Notes: generated by a model not told the origin, from the sequence alone. A DNA stretch of 64,000 bases from an uncultured Pseudomonadota bacterium (GCA_902826775.1 CADEHE010000004.1:416927-480926), one strand, 5' to 3'; shown: positions 36,362 through 45,379, counted from the first letter of the stretch. Numbers and translations: made by a program.

Positions 36362-36825
36362 CCGTAGACTCCGTACTCGATGCGCGATAACGTCGTCTGC
36401 ACCAGCTCGTAGCCTTCCATGGTGTCGAGCAAGGAAAGTGGCGTTTTACCTCCCAAGGATGAGATGGTGTCGGTCATCCACGCCTTGCCCTGCTCGTCGT
36501 CGCCGAAGGCTTCCACCGCGCGGCGCACGACCTTTGCAACGCGGCTAACTCGGTCGCTTTCTTCCGCGCTCAAGGCTTCACCGCTGCGCAGCCGGCGTTC
36601 GATGGTGCTAGCGGGAATCTTGATCGTTTCGAGTAATGCGGCCCGCGATAGAGACAAGAGCCCGGCGACGTAATCGATCGAAGCCGCGGGCAAGCCCTTG
36701 CGAATCAGCTCGATCGTCCGGGCGGAATCGCATAGATCTAGAAAAGTCAGCGGGGAATCCGCAAAAAAGGCCTTTTGGCTGCGCCGTCGCTTCGCTGCAG
36801 CCGCGCGTTCAGCAATGGCTCCCAT
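36358..36825 (-). CDS. Xre/MbcA/ParS-type antitoxin (DUF2384)
   Basis: 155 residues. The N-terminal half has a helix-turn-helix-like region (IDYVAGLLSLSRAALLETIK, then STIERRLRSGEALSAEESDR). The C-terminal toxin-binding domain shows AFGDDEQGKAWMTDTISSLG and PLSLLDTMEGYELVQTTLSR, the GxxPLxLLxTxxG pattern of the family. It encodes the partner of the RES toxin immediately downstream (4-nt overlap) and should autoregulate the pair. Confidence 0.88.
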   Translation of the reverse strand: MGAIAERAAAAKRRRSQKAFFADSPLTFLDLCDSARTIELIRKGLPAASIDYVAGLLSLSRAALLETIKIPASTIERRLRSGEALSAEESDRVSRVAKVVRRAVEAFGDDEQGKAWMTDTISSLGGKTPLSLLDTMEGYELVQTTLSRIEYGVYG

Positions 36826-36960
36826 ATGATCCTCATGTGATGGCGTTCATGCCACAATAATACGGCACACCGCGACATAGTGCAAATGCATAAGAGTCAA
36901 AACCCACACACCCTTGGCCCGCCAAAAGGCGTTTATTTGGCCGCGCCGCAAGTCGCAAGT

Positions 36961-37010
36961 TGGAGGCGGGAACGGAAGTCGAACCGGTGTTCGAGGCTTT
37001 GCGCCCTGCG
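36961..37010 (-). repeat. tRNA-Cys 3' fragment, att-like copy 2
   Basis: Degenerate direct copy of 35087-35139. Shared on the plus strand: TGGAGGCGGGA, TCGAACCGG, GGCTTTGC. Similarity continues past the tRNA part (TTCTAA, TTTTCA at matching places in both), so the duplicated unit included element sequence, not only tRNA. The anticodon stem is no longer intact. Confidence 0.65.
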
Positions 37011-37084
37011 CCCCCTCGGCGGTTCTAAACTTTTCATGAGATTCTCCGCATTCTCAAACAGGCTTCTCTTCGCGAACCGCCGGG

Positions 37085-38980
37085 TTAACGATGGGCCTCT
37101 CCGCCTGGAGTTTCGGATTCGATTTCTTCCGGCCAAACGCTTCTCAGCGCCTCGAACGTAGGAGGCAGTATATCCTTGTCCTCCTGGCACTTGGCGAGAA
37201 ACTCCTCGACGAATGCCCTACAGAAGTGCGGCCATAGCTTCTTTAGCTCCAGCAGTAGCGCGGCAGCTTCGTCGCGCTTGCCCTGACCGCCCAGTGCGAT
37301 GATCAGCATGACTCGCGTCCAAGGATTGCGGCCGCCGGACGCGGCGAGCGCTCGCCGCGCCCTTTCTTCGGCCTCGTTCCAACGTTGCAGGAAGACCAGG
37401 GCGATCGAGTGATACATGCCGCCGATAAGTTCCCCCGAATCATTTAGATGGAGGCGATTGAACCGCTCAAAGTGAGCAAGCGCGAGTTCCGGCTTGCCCG
37501 TGAACAACAGCCCGCGTCCGTAGTAACGATGGGTGAGCACGTCGCTGGGGTTGAGGCGCAAGCTGCGTTGCAGGTATTCTATAGACTCACTAGGTCGACC
37601 AGCATACTGGAGCGCGACTGCATGAGCGGTTAGGCTGTATGGGTCTCTAGGATCTAGTGCCAGAGCCTTTTCGGTCGCTTTCAAAGACGCTTCCGTGTCA
37701 GTTCGATGATCGGTACTGACCCCGATTGGAAACTTCAGTGCGGTCAGGTAGCCATATACGGCCCAGGCGTGGCCGTACTCGGGGTCGATCTGTAAAGCGC
37801 GGCGCGCCAAGGACACGGCATCAACCAGCGTCATTTGATTCATTTCATAGCTGGATGCCCTTGCCGTCAGCGCCCAAGCGTCCAGTTGCTCTGGAGGTTT
37901 GCGGCGATAGCGCTCACCTTCCGCCAGTCGCAAGTGGGCTGCGAGTGCTGTCACCACCGCTTCCACAACCTCATCGAATACGTCATAAATGTCCGTCAGC
38001 TTGCGATTAATCCTGGTTCCCCAGAGTTCGCGCTTTGTATCGACATCAATAAGCATCGTAGAGATTCGAAGGTGCGTTCCGAGTTGGCGAACTCGTCCTT
38101 CGACCAGGTAGCGGACCCCCAGGGTGCGGCCCACCTCCTGTGGGTCAGCAATTTTGCCCTTGAACGGCATTACAGAGTTGTATGCGACAACCGAGAACCT
38201 TTTGTCGCAAGACAATCCCATGACGATGTCCTGCGTCATGCCATCGACCAGATATTCCTGCTCAGGGTCGTTCGAAAGGTTGACGAACGGCATGACAGCG
38301 ATGATCGGAATACCTTGCGCGTCGCGGAGGCGAACGCGTCCATCATGCACGTAGGGCAGCGACGGATCGTGCGTGATCGATGTGGCCGAAATGCTGCAGG
38401 CATGAACGCGATGCGGAATATTGTTAAGCGAGTGTTCGCCGAGATCCTGGAATTCAAGGTCGATCTGACCGACTACGGAATCTAGTACTTCTCGAGAAAG
38501 GCAGATGCCCCCGATCTGCGATAGGCGTTCCAGCCGAGAAGCGATGTTGACTGTCTCGCCAAAGATCCGGTCACCCTCAATTCGAACGTCGCCGACGTGC
38601 AACCCAATTCGGAAGCTCATCCGTCGTTCGTGCGGAATACCAGCGTTCGTTTCGTGTATGGATTGTTGTATCTGTACCGCACACTGCAGTGCATGAATGG
38701 AACTGCCAAACTCCGCAAGAAAGCTATCGCCGGCGAAGTCCACAAGCCGGCCGTGACTGGCAAGAACGGCAGCTCCAATCTCGTGCCGATATGCGGTAAG
38801 CATTTCAATGGTTGCCTCTTCGTCCGCAGCCATGAGTCTGCTGTAGCCCGCAACGTCACCGTACAATATAGCCAGTCGTTTTCGCTCGATGTTGATCACG
38901 GTCTTTCGATCTATCGTTTCACCGAGCACTAATCTTCGACCAAATTGTTCGCCAAGCCCAACATTCTCATGTGACCTCAA
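37085..38980 (-). CDS. Class III nucleotide cyclase with TolB/FlgO-like and TPR domains
   Basis: 631 residues. The N-terminal cyclase domain (about 35-200) has LAILYGDVAGYSRLM and FAGDSFLAEF, giving the metal pair Asp42 and Asp85, plus RIGLHVGDVRIEGDRIFGE. A middle domain (about 225-345) contains IAVMPFVNLSNDPEQEYLVD, as in adenylate-cyclase-linked TolB/FlgO-like modules. The C-terminal 280 residues are TPR-like (ALQIDPEYGHAWAVYGYL, RSLRLNPSDVLTHRYYGRGL). No membrane helix is evident. The first TTG is listed; a GTG at about residue 29 would fit the usual start better. The GFA gene upstream is separately expressed. Confidence 0.82.
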   Translation of the reverse strand: MRSHENVGLGEQFGRRLVLGETIDRKTVINIERKRLAILYGDVAGYSRLMAADEEATIEMLTAYRHEIGAAVLASHGRLVDFAGDSFLAEFGSSIHALQCAVQIQQSIHETNAGIPHERRMSFRIGLHVGDVRIEGDRIFGETVNIASRLERLSQIGGICLSREVLDSVVGQIDLEFQDLGEHSLNNIPHRVHACSISATSITHDPSLPYVHDGRVRLRDAQGIPIIAVMPFVNLSNDPEQEYLVDGMTQDIVMGLSCDKRFSVVAYNSVMPFKGKIADPQEVGRTLGVRYLVEGRVRQLGTHLRISTMLIDVDTKRELWGTRINRKLTDIYDVFDEVVEAVVTALAAHLRLAEGERYRRKPPEQLDAWALTARASSYEMNQMTLVDAVSLARRALQIDPEYGHAWAVYGYLTALKFPIGVSTDHRTDTEASLKATEKALALDPRDPYSLTAHAVALQYAGRPSESIEYLQRSLRLNPSDVLTHRYYGRGLLFTGKPELALAHFERFNRLHLNDSGELIGGMYHSIALVFLQRWNEAEERARRALAASGGRNPWTRVMLIIALGGQGKRDEAAALLLELKKLWPHFCRAFVEEFLAKCQEDKDILPPTFEALRSVWPEEIESETPGGEAHR

Positions 38981-39016
38981 AATTGAATCGCTTTGAGTGG
39001 TAGTGAGAAAGTCCGG

Positions 39017-39436
39017 TCACGCCTTCATAGGCGGCATCTTTGGAAATTTCGGCAAGTTCGGATCCATATGATCCCAGGCCTGCGCACTCGAGGTGTAGAT
39101 GTCCGCTTGTGGCTTATACAGAGATGGGTCGTCCAAGCAGCCGGCTCGCACGAGGAAAACACCTTCGTATGCCTCGGCGTGTGCAAACAGTCGCGCCCCG
39201 CAAATTGGACAAAACCCCTCGGTCTCGGCGGTCCCGGAGTCGGCCATGCGCGTGAAGTATGTTACTTCACCGCTGATACGTACGGCTTCTCTTAAAAAAC
39301 CCATAAGCGGCATAAATGCGCTGCCCGACGCCCGCTGGCACTCGCGGCAATGACAGTTCGAACAGAACATCGGATCCCCGTCAACCTCGAACCGAACCGC
39401 ACCGCATACGCATCCTCCGGCCATTCGATTTTCCAT
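39017..39436 (-). CDS. GFA family (CENP-V/glutathione-dependent formaldehyde-activating-like) protein
   Basis: 139 residues from ATG 39436, with GGGAG 8 nt upstream. Zinc-ligand pattern is complete: GGCVCGAVRFE, CSNCHCRECQRASGSAF and FCPICGARLFA. The family was named for formaldehyde activation, but that activity is doubtful for most members; it is best seen as a small zinc protein of unknown substrate. No formaldehyde or glutathione genes are near. Confidence 0.85.
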   Translation of the reverse strand: MENRMAGGCVCGAVRFEVDGDPMFCSNCHCRECQRASGSAFMPLMGFLREAVRISGEVTYFTRMADSGTAETEGFCPICGARLFAHAEAYEGVFLVRAGCLDDPSLYKPQADIYTSSAQAWDHMDPNLPKFPKMPPMKA

Positions 39437-39770
39437 CTTCAATTCTCCCGATTGAGCCTCTGGACCCACGCTGAATATTGGAGCGAGAAATAACAAGCGA
39501 AGGCGACGAGGAGTTGTTCACAGGTCCTTTTTACCAGCGCTCAATCTATTACTAAGCCGGTGCAGCGTCAATCGCCATCGATGGACATCGATGGCGCAGA
39601 AATTGTGTGACTCGGCGAATAGGTATCAATATCGACGACCGTTTGAGCAGCCTGGCCCAACTCACGCGCGCTGGCGCGCCGCCTGCGGGCATGGTGGCAT
39701 CTTTTGCTAGTACTAGGCGCGAGCGCGACACCGCGTTGTAAGGAGCCGAGTAAGAATGTGCAACTGACGC
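39437..39770. other. Intergenic region with a strong palindrome
   Basis: About 330 bp without a supported gene, upstream of the GFA gene. The notable element is a 24-nt palindrome at 39573-39596, reported separately. Open frames on both strands show no family features. Confidence 0.4.
39573..39596. repeat. 24-nt palindrome, operator-like
   Basis: Arms CGCCATCGATG and CATCGATGGCG are perfect 11-bp complements around a GA centre. No T-run follows on either strand, so a dimeric protein binding site is more likely than a terminator. It is 137 nt upstream of the GFA start. Confidence 0.55.
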
Positions 39771-39985
39771 GTTGATCGTTGATCGGGTGCTCATCAGCCG
39801 CGCAGGCGGAGAATCGGCATGCGCGCGCGAAGAGCTTTTCTACAATCCGCTGCACTACCTCGCACTGCTGGGGCAAAAAGCCAACGCTTTAAATCAAGCT
39901 GCCCCGCTCAGCGATTGGGCACTGCCAGCGGCGTTTGATTGACTGCGCCGTTTGTTGGAAGCACGTTTACACCCCGCCCAGTCGT
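39771..39985 (+). pseudogene. IS21-family IstA transposase fragment
   Basis: One frame reads FYNPLHYLALLGQKANALNQ, then AAPLSDWALPAAFD, stop, LRRLLEARL. This is the C-terminal region of IS21 IstA transposases (pattern YNPLHYLALL.QK..AL.QAAPL..W.LP..F..LRRLLEAR). The internal TGA at 39940 and the loss of both ends and of istB show it is dead. It marks past insertion near the 3' end of the encapsulin-type operon. Confidence 0.65.
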
Positions 39986-40229
39986 TGCTCCATTAAGCGA
40001 TTGCACCCATGAGGCGAAGAAGCGCGAGTCACGCCCAAACTCGCCTTGATCATCGACCACGACGCGCACTCATATCAAGAAGCAATTCAGCCGCGCGCAG
40101 CGGACTTGCGCCTCTGCTGCCGCGCGGCTATGCCCGAGCAGCATGGCTTCGCCTCGCTTCGATACGCTTAAGTTCATCGATCTCACGCAACTTTGACTAG
40201 GTGCAATTTCATTGGTTCACTCGACTAAT

Positions 40230-42320
40230 TTAGTAGCTGATTGGGAGTCTGGGCTGACGGGACGCACTCTCCGGGATACCAGTGGCGGCGCCTCGAACAT
40301 TGGGAATGTAGCCGAGCACCTTTGGTTCGAAGCCCCACCTTATCAACATGTCCCCTTCCTCCGCGCCTGGATCGATGACAATCGTGTCGGGCTTCACAGA
40401 CTGGAACTGTGGGATGACATCCGTTCGCCATTGCCACTGCACGATCGGCCCGCTACCGATACGGGCCACTCCCGGGTAGACGTACTCGGTCCCTGAAGGA
40501 GGTTCTACAAATGGGATCCCGGCGGTTGCTGCCGCTTTCGCCAGTTCGGCACGGTACGCGAGCGGATCAGCGGGCGGCACAAACTTGATTTGTGCCACCA
40601 AACGCCCCGCACCGTCCTTGATCGAAAACGTGCGCTGCTGCCCATCGTGCTTTAGCTCGATCGTCCCGGGGCGCTTATCCATGCCCATCCGTTCGCGTCC
40701 CACCTCGACGGCGATCCGGGTCGAATCGAGAAGACGATGGAAATATAGTTGTGTCTTGTTTCCAAAGGAGCGCTTGGCCGCGTCGAAGTTGCCATATTGC
40801 ATCGAGAGCGCGCACGAAGCCCCGTTCTCGTCCGCGCGGATGCACGCTTGAGATGCGGGCGTATCGTCGGGAACGGCCACCACTATAATGAACATGGCGT
40901 TGTATGGCTTCAACGAAGTATCAGAGAGTTGGTGAGCCCAAATCTGCGAAATCGCGCGCTCCTCGCCTGTCCTCTGCCTGATGGTCATCGGTTTGTAGCC
41001 ACTTCCTGCAAGCGCTTTGCTCACTTCAGCGACGTTGGTGCAACTCCCATAAACCTGCACCATCTCGCCGTTATAGTACTGGACCTCGTTCAGAACCACC
41101 GTACCGCTTGCCGTTGTATACGTCTTGCCACTGACTGGGTACCGATCAAAGATCGGCTCCCATCTCTGGTTGTCGACACCATCGGGTAGCGGCGCGAACG
41201 CCTCCAAGGTCAGCTTGCTCTTCGCCTCGCGGGTTAGTTGCGCGTCGAATTTGGCGAGCACCTCCTTGACCTCCTCTTGGCTGTGCGGAATCTGCAGGAG
41301 GCGAATGGCGTCCGAGTTCCCCAGCTCTCCATCCTTGCTCAGTTTGATGGCCTCCGGCATCATGCTGTTGTAACGAGTCGCAGATGGCATTCCGGTCTGC
41401 GATTCCAGATTGGTTCCATTAGTGCGCGAGTCTGCGTGTACGTTGGACATTGGGCCGTCGATACGTCGCGATGTGCCTGCGCTCAGCGACGGAAGACTTG
41501 CCGTGCTGCTAGAGGTCGGCCGCAGCAGACTCTGCACACTCGCGGGTGAGGCGGTCGTGGTGGCGACTTCGATCGTGATGAGCGCACGCAGGTAATCCAG
41601 GCCCTTAACCACGAGGAGGCCCGAATAGCAGCCCGATGCGGCATCGACGGGAACAATAGTCGATATCGTCAGATCCTTCTGCTCCTGCGGTCCCAGAGCG
41701 ATCTCCACAGGCGTGAACTCGAGCAACGAACTTGGAATCCGCCCCCCCCGGCCTCCGAGCAAGTCGGTCGCCGTGGGCACCAGGAGCACGGGTCTGCTCT
41801 CGCTGTTGCGCAGCGTCATCGAGATAGTAGCCCGTTCGCCAGGCTTGACCGAAGCATGTGGTCTCACTTCGGCCATCGGCCCCGCGCCGCTGGTCGCTGG
41901 CGGAGACGTCGCGGGACCTTTAGCCGCCACGCCTTGCAGGTTCGGCCAGAGCGCTGCGAGGTTGTCCACGAACTCGTGCATCTGGCGCAGCACGGGGTTA
42001 CCTGTAGTCGAGTAACTCTTTGGAACCGTGGTGCCACTGCTGCGAGCGGCGAACACGCCCCTCGCCATCTCTTCATCAAGGATCGATGCCGCCTGCGACA
42101 CGATAGACGCCACCGGTTCGCCGCCGGTGCCGTCGACCGTGCTCGCCGGCGTCGTGCTACCCTGCGCAGGCACCGGCAACAGCGACAATGGCCCCACCGA
42201 CTCAGAACTGGGGAACGGGATCAGCCGCCGAAGAAATGCACTGGCCACGTCAAGAGCTTGGCTGGGGTCTTGCATGCCCTCTTCGCGCGGTGCTTCGGGT
42301 GATCGTCGATAGTCTTCCAC
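40230..42320 (-). CDS. Large protein of unknown function with Ig-like and possible decarboxylase-like parts
   Basis: 696 residues from GTG 42320 behind AAGGGAGGG. Residues about 1-130 are low-complexity with LILDEE-type helices; about 145-255 form an Ig-like beta domain (VKPGERATISMTLRNSESRP ... ALITIEV). A linker follows, then a folded domain (about 375-690) with NGEMVQVYGSCTNVAEVSKA, SLKPYNAMFIIVVAVP and IKFVPPADPLAYRAELAKA. That last part recalls acetoacetate-decarboxylase-like folds, but only weakly. There is no signal peptide or membrane helix. It is the last gene of the encapsulin-type operon, 20 nt after the polyprenyl synthase. Confidence 0.55.
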   Translation of the reverse strand: MEDYRRSPEAPREEGMQDPSQALDVASAFLRRLIPFPSSESVGPLSLLPVPAQGSTTPASTVDGTGGEPVASIVSQAASILDEEMARGVFAARSSGTTVPKSYSTTGNPVLRQMHEFVDNLAALWPNLQGVAAKGPATSPPATSGAGPMAEVRPHASVKPGERATISMTLRNSESRPVLLVPTATDLLGGRGGRIPSSLLEFTPVEIALGPQEQKDLTISTIVPVDAASGCYSGLLVVKGLDYLRALITIEVATTTASPASVQSLLRPTSSSTASLPSLSAGTSRRIDGPMSNVHADSRTNGTNLESQTGMPSATRYNSMMPEAIKLSKDGELGNSDAIRLLQIPHSQEEVKEVLAKFDAQLTREAKSKLTLEAFAPLPDGVDNQRWEPIFDRYPVSGKTYTTASGTVVLNEVQYYNGEMVQVYGSCTNVAEVSKALAGSGYKPMTIRQRTGEERAISQIWAHQLSDTSLKPYNAMFIIVVAVPDDTPASQACIRADENGASCALSMQYGNFDAAKRSFGNKTQLYFHRLLDSTRIAVEVGRERMGMDKRPGTIELKHDGQQRTFSIKDGAGRLVAQIKFVPPADPLAYRAELAKAAATAGIPFVEPPSGTEYVYPGVARIGSGPIVQWQWRTDVIPQFQSVKPDTIVIDPGAEEGDMLIRWGFEPKVLGYIPNVRGAATGIPESASRQPRLPISY

Positions 42321-42340
42321 AAACCCTCCCTTCGACTCAA

Positions 42341-43369
42341 TCAGACGTCTCTGCTCACCATATAGGTGATAACCTGGTTCAGAAACCGCTTCTCATCCGA
42401 TTCCGGGACGTCCCGGAACGCTTGCGTGAATTCGTATAACGCAGCGCCAGCAAGCTGCCTTGTAGCCTTTAGTGCGTGGCCCAGACTTCCTCGCAATCTC
42501 ATCAGGTCCAGAATCCATTGCGTGTCCCGAATCGACCGCGCCGCGCGAGGCTGATCCAGGTAAGCGGCCACACGAGCGGTTTCTCGCGCATCCAAATGAC
42601 GTAACAGGTGTATCAGCATCAGCGTCCGCTTGCCCTCAAGTAGGTCTCCGCCGATCTCTTTCCCATAGCGCTGCTCCTCGCCCGTGAGGTTGAGAAGATC
42701 GTCCTGAATCTGAAATGCCGTGCCGAGATAGGATCCTAAGCGATTAAAGCGATCAGGGTCGATGTCGCCGCGGGTGCCGATAAGCGCACCGATCCGGCAG
42801 GGATGGATGAAACTGTACCAACAGGTTTTCTTCAGGACCATCCGCAAGTAGTCCTCCTCGGTGACGTCAAGACGGTTGTCGCGCACCCAGCCAAGCTCCA
42901 TCGCCTGGCCCTCAAGCGACTCTTGCATCATATGCTCGAACTCGTCGTACACTCGCCCCGTCAGTGTTGGCCCCAGGGTGGGCAAATTTTCGCGCAGGAT
43001 GCGTACACTGAGCGCTGTAAGCATGTCGCCGGCATTGACGGCGATGGGTACACCATGCTCGGCGTGCAACGTAGGAAGCCCGCGACGCAGCTCACTATCG
43101 TCCTCAACGTCGTCGTGCACTAGGAATGCGTTGTGCAGCATCTCGATGGCGGTGGCCGACGCGAGCGCGGCGGATGGGTCGCCGCCAAACGCTCGGCACG
43201 TGGCCACGCACAATGCTGGCCGGATAGCTTTTCCGCTGCGCGACAGATACGATGTCAGCGGGGCATAGAGATAACGCTGCGGCTCGCGCTGAGGGACGGC
43301 CGACAGCAGGCGGGCAACCGTCGTCTCACGATAGCTCGAAAGCTGAGCATGAAACAGGTCGAGCGTCAT
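42341..43369 (-). CDS. Polyprenyl diphosphate synthase (trans-isoprenyl diphosphate synthase)
   Basis: 342 residues. First aspartate-rich motif VHDDVEDDSE (DDxxD), second QIQDDLLN (DDxxN instead of the usual DDxxD), plus GKAIRPALC and LLEGKRTLMLIHLL. It condenses allylic diphosphate with isopentenyl diphosphate to a longer prenyl diphosphate; chain length is not predictable by eye. The DDxxN form is seen in several geranylgeranyl-type synthases. It starts 12 nt after the flavoenzyme stop, with GGAG upstream, so the operon is tight. A product chain could feed the neighbouring flavoenzyme. Confidence 0.88.
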   Translation of the reverse strand: MTLDLFHAQLSSYRETTVARLLSAVPQREPQRYLYAPLTSYLSRSGKAIRPALCVATCRAFGGDPSAALASATAIEMLHNAFLVHDDVEDDSELRRGLPTLHAEHGVPIAVNAGDMLTALSVRILRENLPTLGPTLTGRVYDEFEHMMQESLEGQAMELGWVRDNRLDVTEEDYLRMVLKKTCWYSFIHPCRIGALIGTRGDIDPDRFNRLGSYLGTAFQIQDDLLNLTGEEQRYGKEIGGDLLEGKRTLMLIHLLRHLDARETARVAAYLDQPRAARSIRDTQWILDLMRLRGSLGHALKATRQLAGAALYEFTQAFRDVPESDEKRFLNQVITYMVSRDV

Positions 43370-43381
43370 TTCTCCTACACC

Positions 43382-45328
43382 TTAGTTTGGGACAATCTCA
43401 ACCATACCGCTGCTACCGCGGCCATATGTCGTGGAGATCCCCTGCCTCGCTCCTTGCGCCTCCACGAGACGAATCGCAAGCAGACGAACTAATCGCTCGA
43501 CGAGCGCCATCGCCTCGCGCCTAAGGTCGGACATCGTGCCCGGCTGCGACTGACGGTCGATGATCGACAGGACGCCCTGATAGGGCAGCGGAGAATCGGC
43601 ATGGCGCGCCTTTGCGAATCCACCCTCTTCAGAGCCCTTTTCCAGTGCTTGTATTGATTTCTCCACAAGCTCGGTGAACGAAAGTCCGAGGCGCACGAGT
43701 GTGTCATCCCAGGGCAGTCCCTGCGTGAATCGAATGAGATCGAGCTCACGCCACGGCGCGAAGATCTCGGGCTCGTACAAATCCCACACGTCGCAGCGGG
43801 CGGCAATCGACCCAGCCGCGTCGAGGACCCCGTTTACGGCTCTGCGAGCAGCTTCGTTGGCTGCCTCCATTGTCGCAAGGTCGGTGTAGGTTCGCACGTA
43901 GTCAGAAGCCAGGAACAGGTTGGGGATCTTCGAAACGGCTTCCGGTCGCAGTCTCCAGGTGTCGACGAGATTGACCAGCAACGGCTCTTCGTTGGCGGTC
44001 GTGCCTTCATGTCGGCTCAAACTTGGGTCCAGGCTAAAGCTGTGAACCTGCTCATCCTTCAGCCTGATGACGTCTCCATAGTTAACGCTCCGTTTGATCT
44101 GCTCCCAGACCTCCGCCTTAATCTCTTCGGGTGTGCAGTCTTTCGCGGACTTCCCGTTGAAGCCTGGTTCCTCCCATTCGGAAATGCAGACGGAAATAAT
44201 ACCCCTCACTTTGCCGTCTCCATATCCCGAAAGGCTCAAGTGTCGCCAGAACTGTGCTTGAGAAATCGACGTCAGCGCCCATGGGGAATCGACGTAGATG
44301 TTGTGGCCATGTACGAGCGGAACATCTTCCTTTAGGAATATCTGGATGCCGTTCATCCACTCCGTAATATCGTCAAGCGTGTTCACGTATCCCAATACTG
44401 GATCGACTTTGATCATCTCGGGATTGATAAGATCGATGACATCCTCTGCCGGTAGAGCGAAGATAAAGTAGTCGCCCTTAACGACGACAGTGGCTCCGTC
44501 TCTCTTGATGGTGGCCGACCGGATACGCTCACCATCGAACGACACCGCGACCGCCTTCGAGCCGAGGTGATAAGCGACTCCCCTTGATTCCAGGTAGCGC
44601 CGCCAGGGATCGATCCAGACATCATTAGTTGGTCCGTTCAACACCCGGTCGGTGCTGGCTCCAGGTGTGATGATGTCGAAGAGCAGCTGGACGAAGATAT
44701 TGCCGATGGTCTTCGTGCTCGCTTCGCGGGCCTTCGCAGCGACCAGCGAGCGCGTAATACCGTGCCCGAGCAACTTCTGGTAGGCGAGTGAACGGCCCTC
44801 GGCGCCGATGAAGGCCCACCACCCGGTCTTTTCGTACTCTTCATTGCGCCGCTCTCGGCACGAAGTGACGATCTGCCAGACCTTCGAGCCGAACAACCTC
44901 AAGTCATCGTGGGTCAGATCGAGGTCGCCGTTGAGAAAACGGCTGACGTCGTCCAACGCGACGCGCACGTCGCTCATGGTGCGTGGCGAGCGGGCGATCA
45001 AATCGACTGGGAAACGCCCGTACCTGTTCAGCTGACATCGCGTCGTGTCGATGAGGTTGTTCGCGACTGTTCCAGTAGGCCCGTACGGGATGCGGGCCAT
45101 GGTGTCTGTGACATGGCGGTAGAAGCGCGGGAAGAACCGAAAGCCGTGTTCACCAGGCAGATCCTTTCGGCCGTCCTTGCCCGAACCCGGCACCGAAAAG
45201 CTGCGGGCTTTGCCGCCAGGGATGGCGAGCAGCTCGTAGATTTCGACGTCAAAGTTGCGCTCGATCAACTCATGGGCAGCGCTGAGACCAGCGATACCCC
45301 CGCCAAGGATGATGACCTTGGGATTCAC
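43382..45328 (-). CDS. FAD-dependent amine-oxidase/phytoene-desaturase-like protein (hydroxysqualene dehydroxylase type)
   Basis: 648 residues from GTG 45328. The FAD Rossmann motif VIILGGGIAGLSAAHELIER is at the extreme N-terminus, followed by GGKARSFSVPGSG, LPGEHGFRFFPRFYRHVTD and a C-terminal FAD contact region NLFLASDYVRTYTDLATMEA. The pattern fits the phytoene desaturase/squalene-associated flavoenzyme group (hydroxysqualene dehydroxylase-like) acting on long isoprenoids or lipids. No signal peptide. Placement next to a polyprenyl synthase supports an isoprenoid substrate, which remains inference. Confidence 0.82.
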   Translation of the reverse strand: MNPKVIILGGGIAGLSAAHELIERNFDVEIYELLAIPGGKARSFSVPGSGKDGRKDLPGEHGFRFFPRFYRHVTDTMARIPYGPTGTVANNLIDTTRCQLNRYGRFPVDLIARSPRTMSDVRVALDDVSRFLNGDLDLTHDDLRLFGSKVWQIVTSCRERRNEEYEKTGWWAFIGAEGRSLAYQKLLGHGITRSLVAAKAREASTKTIGNIFVQLLFDIITPGASTDRVLNGPTNDVWIDPWRRYLESRGVAYHLGSKAVAVSFDGERIRSATIKRDGATVVVKGDYFIFALPAEDVIDLINPEMIKVDPVLGYVNTLDDITEWMNGIQIFLKEDVPLVHGHNIYVDSPWALTSISQAQFWRHLSLSGYGDGKVRGIISVCISEWEEPGFNGKSAKDCTPEEIKAEVWEQIKRSVNYGDVIRLKDEQVHSFSLDPSLSRHEGTTANEEPLLVNLVDTWRLRPEAVSKIPNLFLASDYVRTYTDLATMEAANEAARRAVNGVLDAAGSIAARCDVWDLYEPEIFAPWRELDLIRFTQGLPWDDTLVRLGLSFTELVEKSIQALEKGSEEGGFAKARHADSPLPYQGVLSIIDRQSQPGTMSDLRREAMALVERLVRLLAIRLVEAQGARQGISTTYGRGSSGMVEIVPN

Positions 45329-45379
45329 GGCTAAGATTCAGTCGCGTCTGTGCTGCAATCAGTGCCCGGCCCTGTGAAT

